Below are positions 20,632 to 31,495 of a stretch of DNA of 64,000 bases, in pieces. The stretch is from Tolypocladium sp. Sup5 PDA-1 (Eukaryota > Ascomycota > Sordariomycetes > Hypocreales > Ophiocordycipitaceae). A program made the translations under genes and the position numbers. Location: contig JPHH03000022.1 of NCBI GenBank assembly GCA_000750105.3, positions 248,001 through 312,000 of the forward strand. Direction: 5' to 3'. Within the stretch, counting starts at the first letter, position 1. Each line of letters starts with the position of its first letter. The notes under the pieces are model-generated. The model searched no databases and was not told where the DNA came from. It saw only the letters and a list, made by a program, of their open reading frames with translations.

Positions 20632-23609
20632 ATGGGTAGCTGGACCACGATCCTCGTGGCATACCTCCTAGGAGGCGTCACGTTCATCCCGCTCGTCGTT
20701 GCCGCTGTCCTCGCCCACGGCTACTACACGTTTCCCTTTCGTCACGATGTCGGTTCCCCGCGAACCAAGGACGAGACGGACGGCATTGTCCAGCCTGGCG
20801 ACGACACCGCATCGCTCGACGCTGCGAAAAAAGCTGCCGCGGAAGAGCTCAAGACGCGTGCGAACCAGGACTTCGACGTGGCTGCCGGCTACTTCGCCGT
20901 GTGCCGTGAATACACGCCCATGGGCATCAACGCGAAGCCGATAGAGCGGTCGACGCCAGTGGGCTCGACAACGGTGGCCCCGCCGAGCCCCAGCGTCTAC
21001 CAGACCATGTACAGGAGTATCTTCGACCGGAAACCGGTGGCTGGACCACTGGAGAACAATAGTTTGAGCCAGCGGCCCAAGAAGGCGGGCAACGTCTTCT
21101 ACGTTGTGCTGCGGTGAGTTGCGCCTGGATGCCGGGGCAAGCTACTCTGCTGACATGGCAAAGGCACGGGCATCTCATGCTTTTCGACGACGACGAGCAG
21201 CTCGAAGTACGACACGTCATCTCGCTGGCGCATCACGATATAAGCATATACTCGGGAGGAGATAGCACGCCAGAGGGCGAGTTGTTCATCAAGCGCAATG
21301 CCTTGTGTTTGTCGCGGAAACGAGACGGAGCAGACCAGGCGCCGGACAGCCAGGTCTCAAAGCCTTTCTACCTGTTTTCCGAGAATTGCTCGGCAAAGGA
21401 GGACTTCTACTTTGCACTGCTGAAGAACCAAGAGCAGACGTTTGGTTTCGACACCTCTCCGCCGAAGCCCAGGCAGTTTGATGTCAAGAACATCATTGCC
21501 CTCGTTCAAAGATTACACTCTTCCGAGGACCACATGCACTCCCGATGGCTCAACGCCATGCTCGGCCGGATCTTCCTGGCCGTCTACAAGACGCGCGACC
21601 TGGAGAACTTCATCCGCGAGAAGATTACAAAAAAGATATCCCGGGTGAAACGGCCTTCATTTCTCACCAATATTACAATTCAGAGGATAGAGACTGGAGA
21701 AGCAGCACCGTACTTTACCAACCTCAAGCTGAGAGACCTTACCGTGGAGGGTGAGTGCGTTGTGGAGGCAGACGTCAGGTACAACGGCAACTTCCGAATC
21801 GAAGTCGGGGCCACAGCCAAGATCGACTTGGGGACCAGATTCAAGGCTCGGGAAGTGAACCTGGTTCTGGCCGTGGTCCTGAAGCGCGTGGAAGGCCATG
21901 TCATTTTCAAAATCAAGGCTCCGCCAAGCAACCGGGTCTGGTTCTCTTTTCAGACCATGCCCAAGATGGAGATGGCCATTGAGCCCATCGTAAGCTCGAG
22001 GCAAATCACATACACGGTCATTCTCCGCCAAATCGAGAACCGCATCAAAGAAGTGTTTGCCGAGACTCTGGTACAGCCGTTCTGGGATGACGTGCCGTTC
22101 TTCAGAACCGAGCACAAGTCGTGGAGAGGAGGCATATTCGAGGGCGATGATGCGGTTGAGTCGTCTGAAATCGTTGAAACCCCAGTAGACGAAGCCGCCG
22201 ACTCTGCTTCTGTCGACCGTGTCGAGGAGAATCACGATCTTCTCAACGAGACGCGGCCACTCGAGAAGAGTCACAGCCTGCCTGTCATCGACCTGCAGCC
22301 CGAGAGGACTGGGTTGTTTGGCCGAAAGTTGAGCAAAAACGCGAATCACAGCTCGACTTCTGTGGTCTCGACCGGCGTGGATGCCAAGGGACCAACCGCC
22401 AGCCCATTACGTTCGCCGAATATTGTTAAGAACTCGACGGACCCAATCGTGGGCACCGAAACCGCTCATGCCGACCTCTTCAAGCCGTCTTCGTCGCCAC
22501 CAGACCACGCCACGAACTTCATGGCTGCGTTGCAGTCGCGATCTCAAGATGCCTCGCCAATGGTGACACCTCTTGGGTCACCAGGGAAGACTGGCTCGTT
22601 GGCCAAAGCCCCTAGCCAGTCCTCAGCATCCTCCAAGGAAGGCGGAGATAAGGACAATGAGGAAGAGACAGATGCCACCCCCGTCCCTACAGGGCGTCGA
22701 AACACCGCATCCTCCGCGGATTCAAGCTCCCATGGCGACAATTCAACCGCCAGTTCTCCCACGCCGTCGACTACAAGCTCGTTCAAGAATCAGGCAGGGT
22801 CTTTGAGTCGAAACTTTTTCCTGCGGCGGGAGAATACGAACAACACGACTTCGACGGAATCGTCCAACGGCGACATAAAGAGGAACACCCTGGCTGCGGT
22901 TACCAATGCAGCCGTGCAAGCTAGGCAATGGGGATGGAATGCCATACAAAGGCAGAAAGACGCCAGGCGGAATGGAGACAAGGCTGCCCAGGTCGATTTT
23001 AGCCAGCCTATGGGTCGAGGACAGCCGTTGCCACCACCGGGGGTTCCTCTACCTGGTCCTACCAACGGAAGGACAAAAATTGGGCCGATACCTGCTCCCA
23101 GGCGCAAGCCTGTTGCAGACCAACCACTCCCAGAGGCCCTTGAGGCAGAGAAGGAACGGGAGCCTCGTCCTATACCTGCGCCGCCCTTGCCACAAAGGAG
23201 GAGGCGAGAAGCAAGCCAAGAGCAGGAGGGAGATGTGGAGCAGAATATGCTCGTTGTCGCAGCGCCAGATGATTCTCAGCCTGGGACACCAGCAGTAGAG
23301 GACAACGTGAACCACGAGGCGCCCTGGGCAGAGACCGCTACTGTGGTCGAAGGAGCCCCAGTATCAGAGGCTGAGAATACCGCAACGGCGGGCTCATCGA
23401 CTAGGACACGCGAGTCATCATTATCAGATGGCAAACTCGCGCCTGGCAGCCCCCTCGTTGCATTGCCCGCAGCCGCAGTTACTGGCGCCGAGGACGACGA
23501 TGACGACTACTCTGGCTGGATGGAGGATGATAACTTTGATGATGAGCAGATCGGGGAGACGCTACCAGCGGCCGTTGCGGGGGAGGTTGAACAAGAGGCC
23601 CCGAGGTAG
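20632..23609 (+). CDS. NVJ2: SMP-domain lipid-transfer protein at membrane contacts (Nvj2 / TEX2-like)
   Basis: Exons 20632-21113 and 21164-23609 join across a 50-nt intron (donor CG/GTGAGT, acceptor CAAAG) to give 975 residues. Yeast Nvj2 and animal TEX2 are ER-anchored proteins that move ceramide and other lipids at ER contacts with vacuole or Golgi. Residues about 5-30 (TTILVAYLLGGVTFIPLVVA) form the N-terminal membrane anchor. A split PH-like domain follows (VFYVVL, HGHLMLFDDDEQLEVRHVIS, GELFIKRNALCLS). The SMP domain spans about residues 286-470 (HSRWLNAMLGRIFLAVYKTR to TLVQPFWDDVPFF). The C-terminal half is low-complexity and Ser/Pro rich, with PIPAPRRKP and PIPAPPLPQRRR (possible SH3 ligands) and an acidic end (DDDDDYSGWMEDDNFDDEQ). 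The domain order anchor-PH-SMP is diagnostic. Confidence 0.92.
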
Positions 23610-24659
23610 TCATCAGCATGCACTTCGTACAACGTGGCAAAGACTTGTGATTAGGCGGTTTTGTGTCATTACGAGCGACTATTCTTTCAGGAACGGATAC
23701 AATTCGATAGCAGGCGCGAGGCGTTGAATGGAGCGGAATTTATAGTAAATCTTGACACGACCGTGTGGAGCAACTCCATTGGGCGAAGCTTGATGGCTGA
23801 TGCCGCATTGGGGCAAAGCCACGAACCAACCTTAACATTTACCTTAATTTACGCTACCTCTCACCGTCGGCAGAAAAAGCCCCCATCTGGCAGGAGCCGG
23901 GGACGTGATGCAGTGATGGTCGTGATGATGCCCGAAACTTCCTGAAGCTGCTCTCTTCACAGCAACAGGCCGATATCCAGTCTCCCTTCCAACTGCCCTC
24001 CCTCGATCCGTCCATCAAAGTTAGCAACCACTGCAACGTGACCTTTCATCTCGGCCTTTCTACCGCCAAGACCCGAGCTGTGCCTCCTTTCTGCAGTCGC
24101 TGCACAGCCCCCCGGCGTCATCCAGCGCCTGCGCCCCTTTCTGGCCTGCTGAAGGTCTCCCGTGCTCCGCCCGTATCCCGAAATGTAGTGCCGAACCTGG
24201 CCCATTCCCGCCGGCGCCTGAAGAGGTTCCCCTGGCCCTGCCGAACCCTCCGTGGCGCCAAATAGGTAACTCTCCACGCGCCGCATCGGCCTCGCACTCT
24301 CACTCTCTCGTTCTCTCCGCTTTTCGATTCTACCTGCCTTGCAGATTCCACCGCCGATTTCACCTTGTTTTGTGCTTGTTGACTGTGCTGTCTTGTGTCC
24401 GTCCGTCCGTGCCGGTTTCTGGCTGCCGCTCGTTGATACAACGCACTTTGCACCTTCATCTCTCCTACTCATTCATTCTCATTCTCGTTTTCACGACGCT
24501 TCCTTCTTCCGCCCCGTTTGCCGGCGGCGAGACGTCACGAGACTCCCGCCGTCTTCTTTCGCTCGCGTCTTCCTTGGGCTCTATCAACAACCCTTGATCG
24601 TCCTTCTTTACTCGACATCACCCCGACCGCTGAGTGCCGCTCACCGGCCACTCATCACC
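23610..24659. other. Intergenic; promoter of the GH76 gene
   Basis: No gene is visible. From about 24270 to 24500 the sequence is strongly pyrimidine-rich (CACTCTCACTCTCTCG and similar), typical of promoters and leaders of well-expressed fungal genes. Confidence 0.5.
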
Positions 24660-26232
24660 ATGGTCTCCTCGAGGTCGTCCTGGACAGGGCTCGTCCTTGC
24701 CGGGAGCCTGCTCTTTGGCGGCGCCGCGGCGCAAGCGCAAACATACCAAGTCGACACGCCGGGTATGCATTATACTCTCCATACTCGCGTCGGCCCGAGT
24801 CAAGGCTAACAGATATGCAGACAACATCCGCCAGTCGGCCCGCACCCTCGCCTACGACCTCATGCTCTTCTACTCAGGCAACAAGACCGGCGGCATCCCC
24901 GGCACCCTCCCCGGCCCGCCGCCCGCCGGGCCGTACTACTGGTGGGAGGGCGGCGCTATGATGGGCACCTATATCGACTACTGGCACCTCACGGGCGACT
25001 CGAGCTATAACAAGGTGGTCATGGAGGGCATGCTACACCAGGTCGGCGAGAACCAAAACTATATGCCCGCTAACCACACCGCCTCGCTCGGCAACGACGA
25101 CCAGGGCTTCTGGGGCATGTCGGCCATGCTCGCCGCCGAGCTCAAGTTCCCTAACCCGCCCGACGACAAGCCGCAGTGGCTGGCCCTTGCCCAGGCCGTG
25201 TGGAATACCATGGCGGACCCGAGCCGCCACGATGAGACGTGCAACGGCGGGTTGCGGTGGCAGATTCCTTTTTCGAATTCCGGATATAACTATAAGAATA
25301 GTAAATCCTCCCCAAGCACCGAGGCAGTAACTACATTAACTAACAGGGATAGCTATCGCTAACGGGTGCTACTTTAATATCGGCGCGCGCCTCGCCCGGT
25401 ATACTAAGAACGAGACGTACGCCAAAAAGGCCGAGGAGACGTGGGACTGGCTCTGGGGCACCAACTATATTGACCACGACAGCTATTTTATCTACGATGG
25501 CGGCCACGTCGAGGCTAACTGCACCGACGTCAATAAGATCACCTATTCATATAATGCCGCCATCTTGATGCAGGGCGCGTCGTTCATGTACAACTTCGTA
25601 AGCAGCCATGCCTCACCGACTTGACGGTCCTTCCTAACGAGTGTGAATAGACCGACGGAGACCAAAAGTGGAAAGACCGCATTGACAAGCTCACCGACTC
25701 GCTCCTTAAAAACTTCTTCCCCAAGGACGTCGCCTACGAGGTCCCCTGCGAGGGCCGCAAGGGCGCCTGCTCCCAAGACATGCTCACCTATAAGGGCTAC
25801 ACGCACCGCTGGCTCGCTATGGCGACCATTATCGCGCCCTTCACGCGCGATAAGATCCTGCCCGTCCTGCGCAAGTCGGCCGAGGCGGCCGTCAAGCAGT
25901 GCACGGGGGGCCAGTCGGGCCGCGCGTGCGGCTTCTACTGGAGCGGCGGCGAGTACGTGGACCCGTCGGTCGATAAGACGACGGGCGCCGGCGAGGCCAT
26001 GAACGTGCTCGCCGCGGTGTCGAGCCTGCTCATCGATGAGGCCAAGGGGCCGGTTACGAACTCGACGGGCGGCATCTCCAAGGGCAACCCCAACGCGGGC
26101 GGCGGACGTGATAACGGGATTAAGGAGCCCAAGCCGGTTACGACGGCGGACCGCGCGGGGGCAGGCATCCTGACATTCCTGCTGCTGGGCGGCGCGGTTA
26201 GCACGTTTGTGTGGATGAGCGTGTTTGACTGA
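24660..26232 (+). CDS. GH76 family cell-wall enzyme (Dfg5/Dcw1-type, mannan endo-1,6-alpha-mannosidase)
   Basis: Four exons (24660-24762, 24821-25300, 25353-25597, 25651-26232) with introns of 58, 52 and 53 nt encode 469 residues. The third exon start follows GGATAG, which restores the family sequence YKNTIANGCYFN. Dfg5/Dcw1 proteins are GPI-anchored ectoenzymes that link GPI-mannoproteins to wall glucan through their cleaved mannan core. Seen here: signal peptide (residues 1-25, GLVLAGSLLFGGAAAQAQ); YYWWEGGAMMGTYIDYWHLTG; the catalytic Asp-Asp pair in LGNDDQGFWGMSAMLAAE; CNGGLRWQI; a TYKGYTHRWLA segment; and a C-terminal hydrophobic helix (AGAGILTFLLLGGAVSTFVW) suited to GPI attachment. Length and motifs fit a full active enzyme. 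The downstream neighbourhood is decayed sequence. Confidence 0.95.
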
Positions 26233-26329
26233 TCTTTGATTAAGGAAATGGAGTTTTAGGGGCGTTGATTGTTTGGATACATGTGGATGAACACGGCGCT
26301 CGGCCACTTCATTCCACTGGTGTCCTTCG

Positions 26330-26728
26330 CCATGCGACACTTGCGCCCCTGGTGGGCCCTGATCCCTACGTGTGCCTTGGATGCTAGGTAGGCCTGAGAC
26401 CCCGGGGGGCCTTCTATTCCAGGGAGGCCGGGATCTCCTCGACGTCCCTGGTCTCCCGGGGGACCCTGGTGGCCCGGTGGCCTACGCGGTCCCTCCGGCC
26501 CGAGGCGACTGTCTCTGCCATCCTGCCCGTCCTTACCGGGACGCCCATCCCGGCCATCTTGACCGGGCGGACCGACATTGGCCGGAGGCCCCGCGATCTC
26601 CTTGGGATCCCGAATTCCCTGCCGGACCTGGCGGGTCCCCCGGCACCTAGTGGGCCCGGAGGGCCGGGTGGGCCTGCCGGACCCGGAGGGCCAGGTAACC
26701 CAGGTTGGCCTCGAGGTCCGGGCAAACA
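26330..26728 (-). pseudogene. Collagen-like Gly-X-Y pseudogene
   Basis: The minus strand encodes collagen-like Gly-X-Y triplets, but in three frames in succession: about 26728-26655 (LPGPRGQPGLPGPPGPAG), then 26645-26590 (GPAGNSGSQGDRGASG), then 26580-26395 (GPPGQDGRDGRPGKDG), with a weak change of frame again near 26380. No splice sites separate the blocks, so at least two indels have broken an originally continuous collagenous region. Flanking upstream sequence (to about 26894) is open but unrecognised. Intact fungal collagen-like proteins are secreted or surface proteins; in the insect pathogen Metarhizium, MCL1 carries such a domain. This copy cannot make one continuous collagen domain as read. 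A sequencing error at one site is possible but several are unlikely. Confidence 0.75.
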
Positions 26729-27205
26729 CATCGTTGGAGACCAATAACATAAAGTAGTCCAATGAAATCTTGACACGATCGTGTGGGGATACGTCAAATG
26801 GGTAAAGGACAGACGCAGCTGATTCTCGTCTGTCACAATGGTCAAGGTTGTGGCGACAGCGCCAATCTAACATGCGTCCGTTATGATGGCCCAAGTCTCA
26901 TTCCAATCGAGGCTTGAGTGATTGTCTCGATTGCTCATCAGGCCTTCGGTAGTTGGGCAGCCATGCAGCTTGGCCGTTAAGAGCTGCGAGGCCGCATACG
27001 CCTCCAGTTGTCGGATTTGTGAGTCCGCCTATTCATATCATCGACGAGGGCTATAGACATCTATAGAAGCAGAAGCGACGTTTGGGGATCGGTCTCTTCG
27101 GTAAAGCTTGAGAAAAGGCGAACCTCTCACTCTATTCCCGGAAGGACATTCTTCGGGAAGCTCGTAGATTCAAAGATACTAGCTAGAAACATACGCGTGT
27201 ATTTG

Positions 27206-27860
27206 AATCAGCCTGGGCAATTTGTTCAGCTCAGCGATGGCGCACATTTGCATGTGAAGATGCTGGGCGATGGGGACAAGACGACACCGCTTGTCATCGC
27301 TTGCATGGGGCACAGGGAGTGTCTGATCACAGAGAGCCGTTGCGGTCGTTCGAGTTCTTAACTTCTCGCTTCCGGGTGCTTGTCTACGATGCACGAGGCA
27401 GTGGAGACAGCGATTCCAAAGGCCCGTTCACCCATGAGCGCTGGGCGTCAGACGTCGACGAGCTGATGTGAGCCTTTGTTATATCCCTTCCTTGCTGCAG
27501 GAGTTTTAGTTGACAAGTGTGTCAAAATAGAAAATGGGCTGAAGAAGAAGATATTATTCTCGCTGGAGGCTCTTACGGGGGGATGGTTGCCCTGCCATCG
27601 CGTATCCGCGGCGAATCTCTGTCCTGATTCTTCGTGACACCTGGGCAAACGGAGTTGTCGGTTCTATGAGCTGCTTGAAAGCAGTCCTCACAAACCCCCG
27701 CATCAAACCCGACCCTGATCGCCAGCTGCGGGCCTGGAGTGGAAACATTCGCGGCAATGAAGACCTAGACGCTGCCTTCCGCAGGGTAGCGATGTTTATC
27801 AACGGTGCGTCTGCTCTGGTATTAAGCGTAATTCATGCCCTTCACTGAGGGCGGCCTGTA
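27206..27860 (+). pseudogene. Alpha/beta-hydrolase (proline iminopeptidase-like) pseudogene
   Basis: Fragments of an alpha/beta-hydrolase lie in order: a beta-hairpin start (QPGQFVQLSDGAHLHVKMLG, about 27206-27300); after a one-base shift near 27300, GVSDHREPLRSFEFL and FRVLVYDARGSGDSD up to 27467; a plausible 63-nt intron (27468-27530); then EEEDIILAGGSYGGMVAL with the nucleophile elbow G-G-S-Y-G-G; a second frame change near 27590; then AIAYPRRISVLILRDTW and downstream to about 27803. The Asp-His half of the triad is not found and homology stops before 28029. DARGSGDSD and GGSYGG are typical of the prolyl aminopeptidase/epoxide-hydrolase-like branch. Two frameshifts plus missing 3' part make it a pseudogene. 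Confidence 0.75.
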
Positions 27861-28028
27861 GAAAGAAACACATTTTTCAAGAACTCTAAAGGAGGACTCC
27901 TTCTACGGACTCTTGTTTAGTTACGAAATGGCGAGACTACGATTAAATGTCCCAACCAATTCCACCACTCGCAAGCTATTGGTACATGAAAAAGGAGCAT
28001 GTTCGAAACATACTTCGTGCTCCAACTA

Positions 28029-28619
28029 TCACCTTCTCGCCTTTTCATACATCGCTAGACACGTCATAAACACCCTCAGGTCAAAGTCACTGCCGTAATC
28101 CACATTGATCTGCAAAACACCAGCTTTCCCGAGAGTCCAGTCACTCGTAAAGACGGCCAGGACGTGGTCGTCATTCTCGCGAACAAGCTTCCAGTTTCGA
28201 TGACTTAGAGTAGCCGGCCTAACGTCGTCCACTCCAACATGGCGTGTTCGTTTCCAAACAAAACGTTGTCTGTCTCCCGATCCGAAGCACCTCGGCTTTT
28301 TGGTGTGTTTCCAAGCTGATGTCGGCATGGACCAGTGGTGCTCTGAGCCACGCACGTCGGCCCTGACCAAGTCCTCCCACTCAACAGAGTCTTCATCGGC
28401 CGGGTCCCCGAATCCAAGCTTGAAGTTTTGCGAGAATTGCGGAATGTGGCAGAGGGCGACGGCGGGAGCCTCGCCATCAGGCCCAGCGTGGAAGACAAGG
28501 TCTGGCGTTGTATGCGTGAGTTCTTTAATGACGATGTAAAATGTGTTGACTTGGCCGTCTAGCGTGATGTCGTAGTGAAGTTTCATCAGAGGCTTGTTGA
28601 TTTGGAACTGCCGTGCCAT
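28029..28619 (-). CDS. Conserved fungal protein, possible tubby/LURP-like fold
   Basis: A single exon of 196 residues starts MARQFQINKPLMKLHYDITL and ends MTCLAMYEKARR. It belongs to a family I recall as common in Pezizomycotina: FYIVIKELTH then PDLVFHAGPDGEAPAVA, CHIPQFSQNFKLGFGDP, FVWKRTRHVGVDD, ENDDHVLAVFTSDWTLGKAG and LQINVDYGSDFDLRVFMTCL. The alternating strands and a terminal hydrophobic helix suggest a tubby C-terminal/LURP-one-like barrel, but that is inference from pattern. No signal peptide or catalytic motif is visible. It is intact while sequence on its left is pseudogenised. Confidence 0.75.
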   Translation of the reverse strand: MARQFQINKPLMKLHYDITLDGQVNTFYIVIKELTHTTPDLVFHAGPDGEAPAVALCHIPQFSQNFKLGFGDPADEDSVEWEDLVRADVRGSEHHWSMPTSAWKHTKKPRCFGSGDRQRFVWKRTRHVGVDDVRPATLSHRNWKLVRENDDHVLAVFTSDWTLGKAGVLQINVDYGSDFDLRVFMTCLAMYEKARR

Positions 28620-31495
28620 GACTGTAAAGCAGGCACCGGTAGGAGCAGGTCTGAGATGGCCTGTAGACTCGCCGAGGGACGCCGAAACTGGTGAGAAGCG
28701 GTGTACGGAGTCTGGTATTTGTCAAACGTGTGGATGAAGATATTGCAGCAAAGCTTCGAATGCTCACACAAAACCGTTACTTTCAATGCCTTATTTATAT
28801 GCTCTTCATCGTATGGGGATTGCGTCAATTCCCTTTCCAGCCTCAAGGACGCCTTCTCCACTGCGGGTGTTCTTTTAGAACCAGAACAGTGACTGAGAAG
28901 CACCCCTGTCATGTCGCTTTGGGGTTACCAGTCCCATACGACGAACGCGAGAAAGTGAGGACCAATCATCTCAACTTGGTTCCTTTGGAGCACGCTTTGA
29001 CATCGCGTGGCACAGCCACTCGGCTGGCTTGGGGCTGAGTTGCGCTTGAAGCTATTCCCAATTGGCAGTGGATCGCCGCCCTGGCTGAGGTGGCCAGCTT
29101 TGGCTACCAGCGTGGCTCTTCGTGGAATGCGGATGTGCCACCGTAGAGACCAGTACGCTAACATTGCGTGCAAGTCATGGGGCTTGTCTACTAGCCCGTC
29201 TTCCGTTGTCTTTCCAACGGCGTAGCCGCACTTCTGCGAAGACAAAGCGCAGGTACACACACAAACAGAACGTGAATTGACGCTCCTTGAGTCTCTAGCC
29301 ATTATAGCTTGTCGCGGTCGACAACCCAGGGTTGGCATACACTGGAATACTCTTGATAAAACTGACGGAGCGGGAATCTCCGTCAAGCAATGCCCATAGA
29401 AACAATACGGCCATGATAACAAGCAGAAGAGTTTGCCGTCTCTCTGGCTATTAAAGGCACCAGGTTGCAAAATTATTTGCCGTTGTTACTGGTACAGATT
29501 TGGATCCCAGGAAGACAGATGCATAAACTTAACAGGGTAGTAAAAGCGCATTGCTATCTTGTCCGGCATGAACCATGACGTGTTCTCGATGCCATCCAGG
29601 GGTATCCAATTATCCGCGTCGGACAGCGGTCGTGCGAGGTCCAATCCAATGCGTGAGACTCTTTCGCCGAGGCGGAAGTCATCGATCATGAGAACTCATC
29701 TGGTGAAACGCGCAAACGCCTGGAACTCTGGATGACTTTAGATTCATCAGCGACATAATCCGACACGCCAGAGTACATGTAGCAGTGGAACGGCCTTCTG
29801 TTGCTCTAGCCGGCCTCTTCCGAGCTGGCGATGAGCTTTTCCGGAATTTGTGTATTCCGAGTGGTTGGATTTCTCAGAGTTGGGCTCGAGAGGATTCTAG
29901 GGATTAGTAGCAGCTTCGAAGTATGAGGAAACTGCAATGAAAATCAAGGAGATTCCATAAAACCCAACGACGAACGCATTTGTCTGATAAAACGAGATAG
30001 TAAGAATCCCCAGTTGCTTCCGGGCCTCGTCAATTCTTCCCATTTTATAGTCGTGCCGGTTAAGTGCTCTAATTTGCCGAGGGCGCTGCCATATTGGCGT
30101 CGTCTCGCGGGAGTTTCTCGCCCGTTGCAGGTTTGTTTGCCGTCTCGCCGTAGGGCTTCGCTGCGCAGGTGATGGCGCAAGGTAAAGCGGCAAGCGGACA
30201 CGAATATCTGGAGCTTATCTGCCGGCCATGTGTTATGTGGACGCTCGGAGGGGCGCTGGCACTGTTGGGTTCGGGCTGGTTCGATCGCCACAGGTGTGCG
30301 TAGCATTGGACGTTCTTCGGCATGCCCTGTGGCTCGCCTGTGGCTCGAAGTTGGAAAAGGGCACAGGCTAGCAAATAGAATGCGTTTCCCATATCAGGTC
30401 CCGACGGCATTGAGACAGATGAAGGCGCCGTTCGCTCTGGGTTAGATGGAGGAGTAATTAAGCGAACAGTTGCCTGCATCGTGGGAAGGGTTCAGGGGCA
30501 TGCAGCTATTACCAGCCTGGACTGGCGAGTCGTAGCACCGTAAACATATGGGCATCTTCAAATGGTTTATGTGATATACTGTAACGAACCCCTAAAGCAA
30601 AGCTGCCGCGCGCCGTGCAGCAGGTGAATGCACCCTGGCAACAGACCACATCTGCTTGAAGGTGAGGAGTCGAGAGAAATGCCGATTGCCACCTTGACTG
30701 GAAGAAGCACAACAGACGCTCTGGGACGAAAGGCGCGTATGGACGCCTCGAAAATCACAACCGCCCATGCTACGGCCAAGTGCCCAGCAACATCGCAACC
30801 AGCCTCAGCCAGCAGACTCTCGCGCCACCCGAGGCCAGGCACACTCCGGCACAACAACGAAGGGCAATTGCCTCTCCAGCTTGCGTTTCTCAAGCTGCCA
30901 GTGGCCGGAGGCGATTCGCGGCCCTGTAAATGGCCCATCTAGAAGGCAAAAATGGCGTGATGGCGCGGCAGGTGCGAGGTGCGGACTTGCCAGCTGTCAG
31001 TTGCCTGCCTTATTTCTCTCCTTCCCAAACCACCACTCCCACTCCTTCCTTTCCTCCCTCACCCCCCCAACCGACGTTCCCTCAACACCAAACCATCAAG
31101 CACTCTGCCTTGGACGCGAGATCGGGAAGACCTCAACACCTCCCAGGCCTTGCAGCAAGCCTGTTGCACAGCCAAGTCCCCTTGAAGGCTGCGCGCTTGA
31201 TATAACCTCGCCTACTTCCTTGCCCTCCACAGCTTCGTGCCCGCCGCCTTCTCTCTCACCGCCTAGCCCTCTCTCTTGTTTCCCCGCCGCTGCGTACGCG
31301 AGAATCTCCTCGTCAACGTGAACGCGGTTTCCTCACCACCGACAACACTTGCCTCTCGGCTCGCTTATCGACACCAAAGACGTCTCCTTCTGAATTGGTG
31401 ACTGGAAGGTAGGTATCTTCAGCATGTCCTTCCTCTCACTGTGTTCATGCGGATCGATCGCTGACATGTCGAGCAGAAACATCGACTCTCTCAAG
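28620..31495. other. Gene-poor stretch of about 2.9 kb
   Basis: No complete gene is recognised. Two minus-strand fragments look less random: 29486-29689 (WIPLDGIENTSWFMPDKIA) and about 29897-30050 (ISFYQTNAFVVGFYGISLIF), the latter like a membrane-spanning C-terminus, but neither joins a longer model. The right end (about 30990-31400) is CT-rich, with a probable 68-nt leader intron at 31409-31476 (AG/GTAGGT to GAGCAG), and serves as promoter/5'UTR of the RRM gene. Confidence 0.45.

Noticed and set aside
24660..26232. Splice acceptor at TAACAG before the third GH76 exon
   Set aside because: It would add residues and break the family motif; the next AG (GGATAG) gives YKNTIANGCYFN.
29897..30193. 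Minus-strand frame with a possible membrane helix at its end
   Set aside because: Only the last about 25 residues look membrane-like; no exon set could be built around it, so it is not called a gene.
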